A DNA stretch of 32,968 bases from Kutzneria sp. 744 (GCF_000568255.1 NZ_KK037166.1:7391015-7423982), one strand, 5' to 3'; shown: positions 6,686 to 17,080, counted from the stretch's first letter. The notes: generated by a model from the letters alone, not told the origin. Made by a program: numbers and translations.

Positions 6686-7663
6686 ATGCGCCGAATCGAC
6701 CCCTACATCCTGGCCATCCTCGGCACGGTCGCGCTGGCCTCGCTGTTGCCGGCGCGTGGGCTGTGGGTGCCGGTGTTCGGCGAAGCGACGACGGTGGCGA
6801 TCGGCCTGCTGTTCTTCCTGTACGGCATCCGCCTGTCGCCGCAGGACGCGCTCGCCGGCATCAGGCACTGGCGGCTGCACGGCATCGTGTTCGCCGCCAC
6901 CTTCGTGCTGTTCCCGCTGCTCGGGCTGGGCCTGAGGGTGCTGGTGCCCGGCGTGATCTCGCCGGAGCTGTACATCGGCCTGCTCTACGTCTGCTGCCTG
7001 CCCTCGACCGTGCAGTCCTCGATCGCCTTCACGTCCATCGCCCGCGGCAACGTGTCGGCGGCGATCTGCGCGGCCTCGTTCTCCAACCTGGTGGGCATCG
7101 TGCTCACGCCGCTGCTGGTCGGCACGCTGCTCACCACCCGCGGCGGCGGCTTCTCCAGCCACGCACTGGTCGACATCACGCTCCAGCTGCTGCTGCCGTT
7201 CGTGCTCGGTCAGCTGGCCCGACGCTGGCTGGTCGGCTTCGTCACCCGGCACAAGTCGGTGCTGGGCCTGGTCGACCGCGGCTCGGTGCTGCTGGTCGTC
7301 TACACGGCGTTCAGCGAGGGCGTCGTCGCCGGCATCTGGGGCCAGCTGTCGATCACGAGCCTGCTCGCGCTGGTCGGCGTGAACATCGCGCTGCTGGGTG
7401 TGGTGCTCGCCGTCACCTGGTTCGGCCCGAAGCTGCTCGGCTTCTCCCGCGAGGACCGGATCACGATCATGTTCGCGGGCTCGAAGAAGTCGCTGGCCAG
7501 CGGCCTGCCCATGGCCAGTGTGCTGTTCCCGGCGGCCTCGGTCGGCCTGATCGTGCTGCCGCTGATGCTGTTCCACCAGATCCAGCTCATGGTCTGTGCC
7601 TGGCTGGCCCAGCGCTTCGCCCGGACTCCCGCGCCCAGCCCGGAACCAGCGCTCGTCGCCTGA
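6686..7663 (+). CDS. Bile acid:sodium symporter-like (BASS) transporter 2
   Basis: A 325-residue paralogue of the transporter at 3332-4318, with the same ten-helix layout and the same conserved blocks (CCLPSTVQSSIAFTSIARGN, AFSEGVVAGIWG, GSKKSLASGLPM, PLMLFHQ). Sodium-coupled uptake of an organic anion is the family role; the substrate is unknown. The ATG at 6686 is chosen because GGAG lies just upstream and M-R-R-I-D-P-Y-I aligns with the start of copy 1; the frame is open nine codons further back. Unlike copy 1 it has no partner lyase, but it shares a divergent control region with DUF2277. It is followed by a strong terminator hairpin. Confidence 0.85.
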   Translation: MRRIDPYILAILGTVALASLLPARGLWVPVFGEATTVAIGLLFFLYGIRLSPQDALAGIRHWRLHGIVFAATFVLFPLLGLGLRVLVPGVISPELYIGLLYVCCLPSTVQSSIAFTSIARGNVSAAICAASFSNLVGIVLTPLLVGTLLTTRGGGFSSHALVDITLQLLLPFVLGQLARRWLVGFVTRHKSVLGLVDRGSVLLVVYTAFSEGVVAGIWGQLSITSLLALVGVNIALLGVVLAVTWFGPKLLGFSREDRITIMFAGSKKSLASGLPMASVLFPAASVGLIVLPLMLFHQIQLMVCAWLAQRFARTPAPSPEPALVA

Positions 7664-7675
7664 TCAGGACACAGT

Positions 7676-7710
7676 GAAGGGCCCCAGGGACGCAATCCCT
7701 GGGGCCCTTC
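7676..7710. terminator. Stem-loop terminator after BASS 2
   Basis: Perfect 15-base arms (7676-7690 and 7696-7710; GAAGGGCCCCAGGGA with its complement) around a five-base loop CGCAA. It begins 13 bases after the BASS 2 stop, in a convergent gap with rpmB. It has no T-run, as is usual for high-GC actinobacterial terminators. Confidence 0.75.
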
Positions 7711-7764
7711 GCAGATCTGAGTCTTGGCTTTTGAGATCAAGCACAGAGAATCGAGCACAGAGAA

Positions 7765-7795
7765 GGGGCCGTGTGAACGAAGTCCACACGGCCCC
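7765..7795 (-). terminator. Stem-loop terminator after rpmB
   Basis: Perfect 11-base arms GGGGCCGTGTG (7765-7775) and CACACGGCCCC (7785-7795) with a nine-base loop. It lies 17 bases downstream of the rpmB stop on the minus strand, back to back with the BASS 2 terminator. Confidence 0.7.
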
Positions 7796-7811
7796 CACGG
7801 TCTCAGACAGC

Positions 7812-8003
7812 TCAGCCGCGGACGACCTTGCCGGCCTTCAGGCACGAGGTGCACACGTTGACCCGAGCACGCTGGCCGGGCGCGACCTTGGCGCGCACCG
7901 ACTGGATGTTCGGGTTCCACCGGCGGTTGGTCCGGCGGTGCGAGTGCGAGACCGACATGCCGAAGCCCGGCCCCTTGCCGCAGACGTCGCAGACGGCAGC
8001 CAT
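7812..8003 (-). CDS. rpmB: 50S ribosomal protein L28, zinc-binding form
   Basis: A 63-residue L28 of the large ribosomal subunit. It carries two Cys pairs, C5-x-x-C8 (CDVCGKGP) and C51-x-x-C54 ([10 protein letters not shown]), so it is the zinc-ribbon (C+) form. Many actinobacteria also keep a zinc-free paralogue elsewhere, induced by zinc starvation; none is seen here. The conserved core [14 protein letters not shown] is present. The ATG at 8003 has AAGGAG eight bases upstream; a GTG three codons earlier overlaps that ribosome-binding site and is rejected. It is divergent from the DAK2-domain gene, the usual actinobacterial arrangement, with a TACCCT -10 candidate about 110 bases upstream. 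Confidence 0.95.
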   Translation of the reverse strand: MAAVCDVCGKGPGFGMSVSHSHRRTNRRWNPNIQSVRAKVAPGQRARVNVCTSCLKAGKVVRG

Positions 8004-8113
8004 GTCAGACACTCCTTCAAGTAATTTCGGTCCTCAGGTGGCATCCGACTCCAGCGTTGCCACCGGTACGGACGCGCTGATCCGGACCAAGCACGGACCA
8101 GAGCAACCAGAAC

Positions 8114-8119
8114 AGGGTA
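8114..8119 (-). promoter_or_regulatory. Candidate -10 for rpmB
   Basis: TACCCT read on the minus strand, about 110 bases upstream of the rpmB ATG. It would give a 5' leader of roughly 100 bases; I see no strong structure in it. The -35 is not obvious. Confidence 0.3.
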
Positions 8120-8154
8120 ACCGGTGATCCGTCGGGGCTCCAAACCGGCCCCGC

Positions 8155-8160
8155 TACCCT
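8155..8160 (+). promoter_or_regulatory. Candidate -10 for the DAK2-domain gene
   Basis: TACCCT 33 bases before the GTG start, followed by the ribosome-binding sequence GAGAGGAGG. It leaves a leader of roughly 25 bases. The -35 is not obvious. Confidence 0.35.
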
Positions 8161-8193
8161 CGCCGCGGAGGGCTGGGAGAGGAGGGGCCGGAC

Positions 8194-9771
8194 GTGCTTC
8201 AGGCGCTGGACGCCGACGCGGTCCGCCGGTGGGCGGCGGCCGGGGTGCGCGCGCTGGACGCGGACCGCGAGGCCATCGACAGCATCAACGTCTACCCCGT
8301 CGCCGACGGCGACACCGGCACGAACCTGCTGCACACCATGCGGTCGGCGCTGGACGCCCTGGTCGGTGACCCGGCGGACGCGGTCGGCACGGCGGTGTCG
8401 GCGCTGGCCAAGGGGGCCGTGGCGGGCGCGCGGGGCAACTCGGGCGTGATCCTCTCGCAGGTGCTGCGCGGCCTGGCCGAAAGCTGGGAAGGCACTCGTA
8501 CGGTCAGCGGCGCCGCCCTCAGGGGTGCCCTGCGCCGGGCCGACGAACTGGCCACGGCGGCCGTGGCCAAGCCGGTCGCCGGCACGGTGTTGTCCGTGCT
8601 CGCGGCCGCCGCCGACGCTGCCGAGGAATGCCCCTCCGACCTGCTGGACGACGTGGCGCGCGCCGCGGTGAAGGCCGCCACGCAAGCGCTTGCCGACACC
8701 CCGCGGCAGCTGGCCGTGCTGGCCGAGCGCGGCGTCGTCGACGCCGGTGGCCGGGGGCTGCTGCTGCTCCTGGACGCCCTGGCGATGGTGGTGTCCGAGC
8801 GCCTCGACAGTGACGTCGAACACGACTTGACACCGATAAGCGCACCCAGGACCGCCTTGGTCCACGAGAGCAGCGGCTTCGAGTACGAGGTGATGTACCT
8901 GCTCGACGGTCTCGCCGACGAGCAGGTGCTGCGCGAGCGGCTGGCCCGGCTCGGCGACAGCGTCGTGGTGGCCGGCGACGGTCACGGACTGTGGTCGGTC
9001 CACGTGCACTGCGACGACGTCGGCGCGGCGATCGAGGTCGGCGTCGAGAACGGGCGCCCGCATCGGATCACCGTCACCCGCTTCGCCGCGCAGCGGGCCC
9101 AGTTCGCGCGCGACCGGGCGGTGGTGGCCATCGTCGCCGGCGAGGACGCCGCCGAGCTGTTCCGGGCCGAGGGCGCCTCGGTGCTGATGCTCGCCGACGG
9201 CCGCGAACCGGCCGTCGGCGATCTGGTCGACGTGCTGGCCGAGACCGGCGCGGCCCAGGTCGTCGTGCTGCCCAACGACATCGGGTTGGCCGATCTCGTG
9301 TCCCAGGCGGCGGAACGGGACGGCCGCGACGTTGTTGTCGTGCCGACCGCTTCGCCGGTGCAGGGCCTCGCCGCGCTCGCCGTCCACGACCCGACGCGGC
9401 GTTCCGGCGACGACGTCGTCGCGATGGCCGAGGCCGCCGCGGCGACCAGGCGTGGCGAACTCGTGATCGCGCAACGGGAGGCCATCACCTGGGTCGGCCG
9501 CTGCCAGCCCGGCGACGCGCTGGGCATGATCGACGGCGAGGTCGTCCTCATCGAGCCCTCGCCCGCCGATCTGGTCGCCGCCGCCTGCCGCCTGGTGGAC
9601 CGGATGCTGGACGGCGGGGGCGAGCTGGTGACCGTTTTCGCCGGTACGGACGCTCCGGCGGGCCTCGACGAGGAACTGGGTCGGCACCTGCGGCTGAGCC
9701 ATCCCGAGGCGGAGCTGACCGGATACGCCGGCGGCCAGCCCGGCACGGTCGCGCTCATCGGCGTCGAATAG
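8194..9771 (+). CDS. DAK2-domain protein, FakA-like fatty acid kinase
   Basis: A 525-residue protein of the DAK2/YloV/FakA family. The N-terminal DhaL-type kinase domain (about 1-200) carries NVYPVADGDTGTN with the metal-binding Asp38 and Asp40, GARGNSGVILSQ and VDAGGRGLLLLLD. It is followed by the middle and C-terminal FakA domains (VMYLLDG, DSVVVAGDGHGLWSVHVH, and the GYAGGQPG near the end). In Firmicutes FakA phosphorylates fatty acids held by DegV-like FakB proteins for phospholipid synthesis or exchange. The same role is likely but unproven in actinobacteria, and no FakB gene lies in this window. GTG start with a strong GAGGAGG. In most actinobacteria recG follows directly; here three genes intervene. 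Confidence 0.88.
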   Translation: MLQALDADAVRRWAAAGVRALDADREAIDSINVYPVADGDTGTNLLHTMRSALDALVGDPADAVGTAVSALAKGAVAGARGNSGVILSQVLRGLAESWEGTRTVSGAALRGALRRADELATAAVAKPVAGTVLSVLAAAADAAEECPSDLLDDVARAAVKAATQALADTPRQLAVLAERGVVDAGGRGLLLLLDALAMVVSERLDSDVEHDLTPISAPRTALVHESSGFEYEVMYLLDGLADEQVLRERLARLGDSVVVAGDGHGLWSVHVHCDDVGAAIEVGVENGRPHRITVTRFAAQRAQFARDRAVVAIVAGEDAAELFRAEGASVLMLADGREPAVGDLVDVLAETGAAQVVVLPNDIGLADLVSQAAERDGRDVVVVPTASPVQGLAALAVHDPTRRSGDDVVAMAEAAAATRRGELVIAQREAITWVGRCQPGDALGMIDGEVVLIEPSPADLVAAACRLVDRMLDGGGELVTVFAGTDAPAGLDEELGRHLRLSHPEAELTGYAGGQPGTVALIGVE

Positions 9772-9776
9772 TCCCT

Positions 9777-9805
9777 TGTGGACGGTTCTCTTCGGATCGT
9801 CCACA
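9777..9805 (+). terminator. Short stem-loop after the DAK2-domain gene
   Basis: Arms TGTGGACG (9777-9784) and CGTCCACA (9798-9805) around a 13-base loop, starting 6 bases after the stop codon. The eight-base stem is modest. Confidence 0.4.
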
Positions 9806-9839
9806 GTGGATTCATCCGGTGACGACGCGATCACCGTGA

Positions 9840-9856
9840 GCGACCGTCACGGTCGC
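9840..9856. promoter_or_regulatory. Perfect 17-base palindrome upstream of the dehydrogenase gene
   Basis: GCGACCGT, one central C, then ACGGTCGC. With no room for a loop this suits a dimeric repressor site better than a hairpin. It lies about 120 bases upstream of a TTGACA-like -35 (9960-9965) and about 180 upstream of the dehydrogenase start. A regulatory role is inferred. Confidence 0.3.
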
Positions 9857-9959
9857 CCGCGCACGCATCGTCGCCACCGCCTCACGACCCGTTGCGGCGC
9901 TGCCTCGACCCCTTGGGTGTCCGGCAGCTGACGCCTCGGTTGCGGTCGGGGCGCGTTGA

Positions 9960-9989
9960 TTGACACATCAGTCAGGTGTCGGGTCAACT
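9960..9989 (+). promoter_or_regulatory. Candidate promoter of the amino-acid dehydrogenase gene
   Basis: Consensus -35 TTGACA at 9960-9965, an 18-base spacer, and a weaker -10 TCAACT at 9984-9989. This leaves a leader of about 40 bases containing GAGGAGG before the GTG at 10036. Confidence 0.4.
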
Positions 9990-10035
9990 GTGCGGTACCT
10001 GCATATCCGCACGTCACCAGCGAGGAGGTGGCCCG

Positions 10036-11214
10036 GTGCGTGAACCCTACCTTCAGGTCACCTGGACCGATCCCGTGACCGGCTGCCACGGCTATCTCGT
10101 GATCGACCGGCTGGTGCGTGGCGTGAGCAGTGGCGGACTGCGGATGCGCGCGGGCTGCACCTTGGACGAGGTTCGCGGCCTGGCCGCCGGCATGTCCGTG
10201 CGTGAGGCGCTGAACTACGACCCCGCCGGCCGCTACATCCCGTTGGGTGGCGCGAAAGGCGGCATCGACTGGGATCCGTACGACCCTCGGGCCACCGAGG
10301 TGCTGCGCCGTTACCTGACCGCGATGCGGCCGTACGTCGAGCAGTTCTGGACCATGGGCGAGGATCTCGGCCTGCGACAGTCCACGATCGACAAGGCGCT
10401 GGCCGAACTCGGCTTCTCCTCGTCGATCCAGGCCGTGTACCCCCTGCTCGACGACGAGCGGGCCGCGCGGGCCCGGCTGCGCAAGGCTTCCCAGGTGCGG
10501 GTCGGCGGCCTGCGGCTCAAGGAGCTCGTCGGCGGCTGCGGCGTGGCCGAGGCCGCCCTCACCGGCCTGGACCGGCTGGGCCTGCCCGTCCAGGACGTGC
10601 GCGCCTTCGTCCAGGGCTTCGGCGCCATCGGCGGCTCCACCGCGCGGTTCCTGTCCGAGGCCGGGGTGAAGGTCGTCGGCATCGCCGACGTGAAGGGCAT
10701 CGTGGCCAACGAGAACGGTCTCGACGTCGAGCGCCTGCTGCGCGGGCGCGACGCCCACGGCACCGTCGACCGCGACGACCTCGCTCCCGGCGACCACCTC
10801 CTGCCCGGCGAGAAGTGGCTCGACGTCGAGGCCGAGGTCCTCGTGCCGGCCGCCGTGTCCTACGCCGTCGACGAGCGCAACGTCGACCAGGTCCGGGCCC
10901 GCGTCGTCGTCGAGGCCGCCAACATGCCCGTCCTGCCCGAGGCCGAGCGCCGCCTCGTGCACCGCGGCACCCTCGTCATCCCCGACGTCGTCGCCAACTC
11001 GGCCAGCGGCAGCTGGTGGTGGTGGACCCTCTTCGGCGACGTCCAGCCCAACTCCGACAGCGCCTTCACCAAGATCCGCTCCACCATGCGCCGCCTGGTC
11101 ACCGCCGTCCTCGACGAGGCCGACCACGCCGCCGTCACCCCCCGCGCCGCCGCCGCCCGCATCGCCGACCTGGCCGTCCGCGACATAGACGCCAAGTTCG
11201 GCTCCGCGGCGTGA
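10036..11214 (+). CDS. Glu/Leu/Phe/Val dehydrogenase family protein
   Basis: A 392-residue NAD(P)-dependent amino-acid dehydrogenase, which interconverts an amino acid and its 2-oxo acid plus ammonia. The N-terminal substrate domain has SSGGLRMRAG and the family signature LGGAKGGIDWDP with catalytic Lys74. The Rossmann domain starts at VQGFGAIGGSTARFL and continues VVGIADVKGIV. VVVEAANMPV and IPDVVANSASG follow as in glutamate and leucine dehydrogenases. Which amino acid it uses cannot be read. The GTG at 10036 is chosen for its GAGGAGG ribosome-binding site; a longer frame reaches back 20 codons into the promoter. It is convergent with the aph(6)-like gene, with only four bases between the stops. 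Confidence 0.88.
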   Translation: MREPYLQVTWTDPVTGCHGYLVIDRLVRGVSSGGLRMRAGCTLDEVRGLAAGMSVREALNYDPAGRYIPLGGAKGGIDWDPYDPRATEVLRRYLTAMRPYVEQFWTMGEDLGLRQSTIDKALAELGFSSSIQAVYPLLDDERAARARLRKASQVRVGGLRLKELVGGCGVAEAALTGLDRLGLPVQDVRAFVQGFGAIGGSTARFLSEAGVKVVGIADVKGIVANENGLDVERLLRGRDAHGTVDRDDLAPGDHLLPGEKWLDVEAEVLVPAAVSYAVDERNVDQVRARVVVEAANMPVLPEAERRLVHRGTLVIPDVVANSASGSWWWWTLFGDVQPNSDSAFTKIRSTMRRLVTAVLDEADHAAVTPRAAAARIADLAVRDIDAKFGSAA

Positions 11215-11218
11215 GCGC

Positions 11219-12100
11219 TCACCAACCTCGGGCGAAGGTCAACAGCTCGTCGACCACTGCCTGCGGGGCGTTGTCGTACAGCTGGCCGATGGCGGCGAAG
11301 GGCGCGATGACCCGGCCCCAGGCGTAAAGCCGGTCGCCGTCCAGGCCGCAGGCCGCCGCGATCTGCTCGCAGCGAACGGCGATGCCTTCGTGCCCGGCCC
11401 CGGCCACGACGTAGTCGACGGCGTCGTAACAGGGATCGCCCACGCACGCCTTGGGATCGATGGCCACCAAGCCGCGCGGGCCGCCGTCGAGGGCATTGCC
11501 CAGGTGCAGATCGCCGTGCAGCAACACCCGCCGGTCCTGAGTGTCCAGCAGCGCCTGGCACCGGCCCTGCGCCCGCTGCCAGACGTCGGTGCTGACATGG
11601 GGGCTGATCAGCGGGTCGGAAAGTCGGCGACCGACCCGGACGAAGGATTCGTCGCACCGGCCCTGAAGGTCCCATCGCCACGTTTCCGGCGCCGCCACGC
11701 CGTGCAGGGCGGTGACGAGTGCGCCCCATCGTTCGGGCAGGGTGTCGAGCGGCAGCTGCTCGGCCTCGGTGCCGGGCACGATCTCCTCCAGGACCATGGC
11801 TCCCAGCGCCGGATCGGCGGCCAGCACGGCCGGCACCCGACCCGATTCGGCGAACAGACCCAGCATCTCGACCTGCCGGCCGAGCAGCGCGTGATCCGGG
11901 CTGAGTTTGAGCACCGCGGGCGTGCCGTCCGGCCATTCACACCGCAACACCACCGACGAGGCCCCGCCGGCGAACGTCTCGCCCAGCCGCATTCCCCACC
12001 GTGCGGCCAACTGCTCGGCGAGGGCGGGAATCGCGTCGACCCAGGCATCGACCTCGGGACCGAATCGAGCCCTCAGCCATACGGTCACGTCCGGTGTCAC
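11219..12100 (-). CDS. APH(6)-type aminoglycoside/hydroxyurea phosphotransferase-like kinase
   Basis: A 293-residue protein-kinase-fold enzyme of the aminoglycoside 6-phosphotransferase (StrB/APH(6)) and hydroxyurea kinase family. Lys65 (AVLKLS) is the likely ATP lysine. The catalytic loop is LLHGDLHLGN with Asp197, and the metal-binding part is AIDPKACVGDPCYD with Asp215, the form specific to this family. It could inactivate an antibiotic or phosphorylate a small hydroxylated metabolite; chromosomal members are often not tested. GTG start; its first four bases overlap the stop of the upstream tetR gene (GTGA), so kinase and regulator form a translationally coupled operon, which suggests ligand-induced expression. 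Confidence 0.85.
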   Translation of the reverse strand: MTPDVTVWLRARFGPEVDAWVDAIPALAEQLAARWGMRLGETFAGGASSVVLRCEWPDGTPAVLKLSPDHALLGRQVEMLGLFAESGRVPAVLAADPALGAMVLEEIVPGTEAEQLPLDTLPERWGALVTALHGVAAPETWRWDLQGRCDESFVRVGRRLSDPLISPHVSTDVWQRAQGRCQALLDTQDRRVLLHGDLHLGNALDGGPRGLVAIDPKACVGDPCYDAVDYVVAGAGHEGIAVRCEQIAAACGLDGDRLYAWGRVIAPFAAIGQLYDNAPQAVVDELLTFARGW

Positions 12101-12714
12101 TCCACGACGTTAGCGGACGGCCGGCGGGCCAGGACGGTGTCGACGAAGGCCAGGCAGGTGGCGCGCATGCGGCCGGCGGTGAGGGAGTGGGAGCCGGCGA
12201 GGACCTGGACGGCGAGGCCGTCGATCATGCCGACGAGCATGTTGGCCAGGACGAAGGGGTCGCCGTCGGCGAGCTGGCCGCGGGACTGGCCGTCGCGGAC
12301 GACGGCGGCGACGATGCGGCGCCAGTCGCCGTAGAGGCGCTCGTTGAGCTCACGCAGGCGGGGGGAGCGGGGGCTCTCGGCCCACAACTCGACCCAGACC
12401 TTCCAGGCCTCGATGGTCTCGGGCGTGCCGGGCACGTAGGAGTCGACGATCTGGCGCAGGCGGGTGAGGGAGTCGGCCCGGGAGTCGAGCAGCCAGCGGC
12501 GGCGCTCCAGGGACCGCTCGTAGCAGTCCTCGAAGGCGGCCTGGGCGAGGTCCTGTTTGGTGTCGAAGTAGTAGTGCACGGTGCCGCCGGAGACGCCGGC
12601 CAGCCGGGCGACGTCGGAGATGCGCAGGTTGCGCAGCCCGCTCTCGGCGATGACCTGGCAGGTGGCGCGCAGGATCTGGGCCCGCCGCTCGGCCTCGACG
12701 CTGGGGCGGGGCAT
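12097..12714 (-). CDS. TetR family regulator of the aph-like operon
   Basis: A 205-residue TetR repressor. The N-terminal helix-turn-helix domain is clear (RRAQILRATCQVIAESGLRN, then ISDVARLAGVSGGTVHYYFD), with the C-terminal ligand and dimer domain ending ANMLVGMIDGLAVQVL, which resembles BetI-type C-terminal domains. The ATG at 12714 is chosen because AGGAG lies seven bases upstream; a TTG six codons earlier overlaps that site. It is the first gene of a two-gene unit with the APH(6)-like kinase and is divergent from recG. A -10-like TAATCT lies 36 bases upstream. I found no clean palindrome in the 76-base divergent gap. Confidence 0.88.
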   Translation of the reverse strand: MPRPSVEAERRAQILRATCQVIAESGLRNLRISDVARLAGVSGGTVHYYFDTKQDLAQAAFEDCYERSLERRRWLLDSRADSLTRLRQIVDSYVPGTPETIEAWKVWVELWAESPRSPRLRELNERLYGDWRRIVAAVVRDGQSRGQLADGDPFVLANMLVGMIDGLAVQVLAGSHSLTAGRMRATCLAFVDTVLARRPSANVVE

Positions 12715-12750
12715 GGGGCAGCTCCTAGGCAAGGGCTCGCAGGGGCGGCC

Positions 12751-12756
12751 AGATTA
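12751..12756 (-). promoter_or_regulatory. Candidate -10 for the tetR-aph operon
   Basis: TAATCT on the minus strand, 36 bases upstream of the tetR ATG at 12714. It is the best hexamer match in the divergent gap. No good -35 at 17 bases. Confidence 0.35.
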
Positions 12757-12790
12757 GCGGTGTCAGGGGCACGGGGTTGAATAGCACCCG

Positions 12791-14970
<2,180 letters not shown>

Positions 14971-14974
<4 letters not shown>

Positions 14975-16365
14975 CTGTGCGCGGCCAGGTGGTAGAGGGC
15001 GGAAGCGCCGGGGCGCAGGGACACGGAGATGCCGCCCGGGTCGCGTTGAGCGGTGACAGTGCGGGAGCGGGTGTCGAACTGGGACACCCGGGCCACGGCC
15101 GATGACCGGAGCTTGACGGTGGCCTTGGCGGCGGCGCGGTTGGAGCGGTTGGCCACGAACAGCCAGCGGTCGCCGGCCTTGTCGACGAAGCGGCTGAGCA
15201 CGACGGCGTCGCCGGAGGCCTCGGTGACGTAGTTGTCGGGGCCGAAGCGGGCGCTGCGGGCCGGCGTCGCGGTCTCGTTGGCGTGCGTGACCGACTCCGA
15301 GGTCATGGCCCGCAGCTGGCTGCCGATGCCGGCGAGGATGCTGGAGTTGATGTCCTGCACGTCGTAGTAGTGCTGGGTGCGCCGGCCGAGGGCGTCGATC
15401 ATGGCGGGCTGGAAGTTGCCGCCGCGCTCGGGCGAGGGCGTCCAGTACGGGAAGTACTGAAGTCCCTTGGCGCCGTAGGCCAGGCTGGTGTTGACCTGCC
15501 ACGCGATGTCGTCGTAGCTGGGGGAGCGGTGCCCGTCGAAGCCGCAGGTCTGCACGTAGCCCCAGGCGGGCTTGCCGACCTGGTTGGCCACGGCCCGGAC
15601 GTCGGCCCAGTTGCTGACGAAGCCGGGGTCGGTGGAGCCGTCGGCCATCATGGGATACCGGTCGAACGACAGCATCTGCGCGTTGGTCTGGTTCACGTAG
15701 TCGACGAGCGTGGCCTGGTAGCCGGGGCCGGAGCCGGGCGGCAGGTTGCTGTAGCGCAGGTAGTACGGGTTGGCCGAGCGCAGGGCGTTGACCACGGCGT
15801 TGAGGTTGCCGTACGTCCAGGGCTCGGTGTCCTCCAGCAGCGAGAAGCCGGCGAAGGACGGGTGCGAGGCGTAGACGCCGAAGGCGCGGGCGGCCATGGC
15901 GGCGGCGTCGGCGGTGCTGACCGACATCGGCACCGAGCGATCGTCGGTGATGGTGAACCAGCGCGCGAGGTTGGCGATGTCGTGGTCGTCGCGCACGATC
16001 ATGTGCATGCCGCCGACGGCGTCGGCCATCCCGAGGGCGCGGGAGACGATGTAGCCGTCGTCCAGGTAGTTGCCGGTGATGAAGAAGTTGAGGCCGGCGT
16101 TTTTCATCTCCTGGATCCGGGCCTGCGTGATCTGGTACGGCGGCGGCGGCCAGATCGCGCCGGCCGGGAACTGGTCGCCGTACAGGATCGGGGTCTGGGT
16201 GATGACCCGGCCCGGAGGGTGCGGCGGCCCGCTGGGCAGCGGCGGCGGGCTGGCGAACGCGACGCCGGTTCCGGCGGCGACCGCCGGCAGTGTCACCGCG
16301 AGGGCGCCGGCAGTGCGCAGCGCGCCGCGCCGGGTGATGCCCGACGGGTCCGATGAAGTGGCCAT
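14971..16365 (-). CDS. Tat-secreted TIM-barrel glycoside-hydrolase-like protein
   Basis: A 464-residue exported protein. The N-terminus is a twin-arginine signal (TRRGALRTAG, hydrophobic stretch to residue 36) with a likely signal-peptidase cut after Ala-Phe-Ala38, followed by a proline-rich linker. The body looks like a (beta/alpha)8 barrel of the GH5/GH42 type: GFSLLEDTEPWTYGNLNAV, MLSFDRYPMM, AWGYVQTCGFDG and AYGAKGLQYFPYWTP. A small C-terminal beta domain (about 380-464) follows. Candidate acids are the Glu and Asp in LLEDTEP. I cannot name the family or substrate. ATG with GGAGGG upstream. It is convergent with recG (4-base overlap). A 16-base palindrome 118 bases upstream may be its operator. 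Confidence 0.75.
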
Positions 16366-16483
16366 GTGGTGCTCCCTCCAGCGGCCGACAGGCCGATGTT
16401 AAGAGCTGATGACCTTGAAAAGTGATCTCCGCCTCACCGTTCGTGGAAAAAAGACCCGAACGAGTGGTTTGCTTGACGGAATT

Positions 16484-16499
16484 GACGGGTATACCCGTC
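16484..16499. promoter_or_regulatory. 16-base perfect palindrome upstream of the secreted protein gene
   Basis: GACGGGTATACCCGTC, in an AT-richer gap between the second tetR gene and the Tat-secreted protein gene. A TTGACGG direct repeat (16473-16479 and 16482-16488) overlaps its left edge. It could be an operator for the secreted protein gene. Read as a hairpin (6-base stem, TATA loop) it is followed by a T-run on the plus strand, but no plus-strand gene ends here, so I favour an operator. Confidence 0.4.
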
Positions 16500-16524
16500 G
16501 TTTTTCTCGCTGTTGCCAACGGTT

Positions 16525-17079
16525 TCAGCGGCCGAAGCCGGCCACCACGGTGTCCACGAGTAGACGATGACTCTCCCCGAGGTCCTCCGCCAGTTGAAAA
16601 CCGCCGGAGATCTCCAGCGAGGCGAAGCCGTGCATGGCGGCCCGCACGCACCGGGTGGCGTGGATCGCCGCCGAGCCCTCCAGCCCGTATCCGCGCAGCA
16701 CGGCCAGGATCACCTCGATCGCGCGGTCGCCGGCCCTGGCCAGCGCCGGGTCCGACCGGGGCTGCTGCGGCAGCGCGGCGTACCGGTTGGGGTGGGTGAC
16801 GGCGTAGCCGTGGTAGGCGTTCATCAAGGCCCGCAACGCGTCGTCGGCGCTGCGGCCGAGCACGGCTCGCGCCAGCTCGTCCCCCAGCTCGGTGATCACC
16901 CGCAGCTGCACCAGCGTCCGCAGTGCGTCCAAGCTGGACACGTGCTTGTACAGCGACGGAGTGGCGACGCCGGTCCGGCTGGCCACGGCGGCCAGGCTCA
17001 GCGCGTCCGGGCCGTCGGCGTCGATCACGGCGACGGCGGCGTCGACGACGGCGTCGGGGGACAGGCCGACCCGGGGCAT
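16525..17079 (-). CDS. TetR family regulator with WHG-type C-terminal domain
   Basis: A 184-residue TetR-type repressor. The N-terminal DNA-binding domain reads AVVDAAVAVIDADGPDALSL then AAVASRTGVATPSLYKHVSS. The C-terminal half (about 80-184, with HPNRYAALPQ and CVRAAMHGFASLEISGGF) matches the WHG-type TetR C-terminal domain. It begins one base after the hydrolase stop codon, and its ribosome-binding site AAGGAGG lies inside the last hydrolase codons, so the two are translationally coupled. The likely operator is the 19-base palindrome at 17910-17928 inside the operon promoter, which implies autorepression released by a ligand related to the hydrolase substrate. Confidence 0.88.
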   Translation of the reverse strand: MPRVGLSPDAVVDAAVAVIDADGPDALSLAAVASRTGVATPSLYKHVSSLDALRTLVQLRVITELGDELARAVLGRSADDALRALMNAYHGYAVTHPNRYAALPQQPRSDPALARAGDRAIEVILAVLRGYGLEGSAAIHATRCVRAAMHGFASLEISGGFQLAEDLGESHRLLVDTVVAGFGR

Positions 17080-17080
17080 G

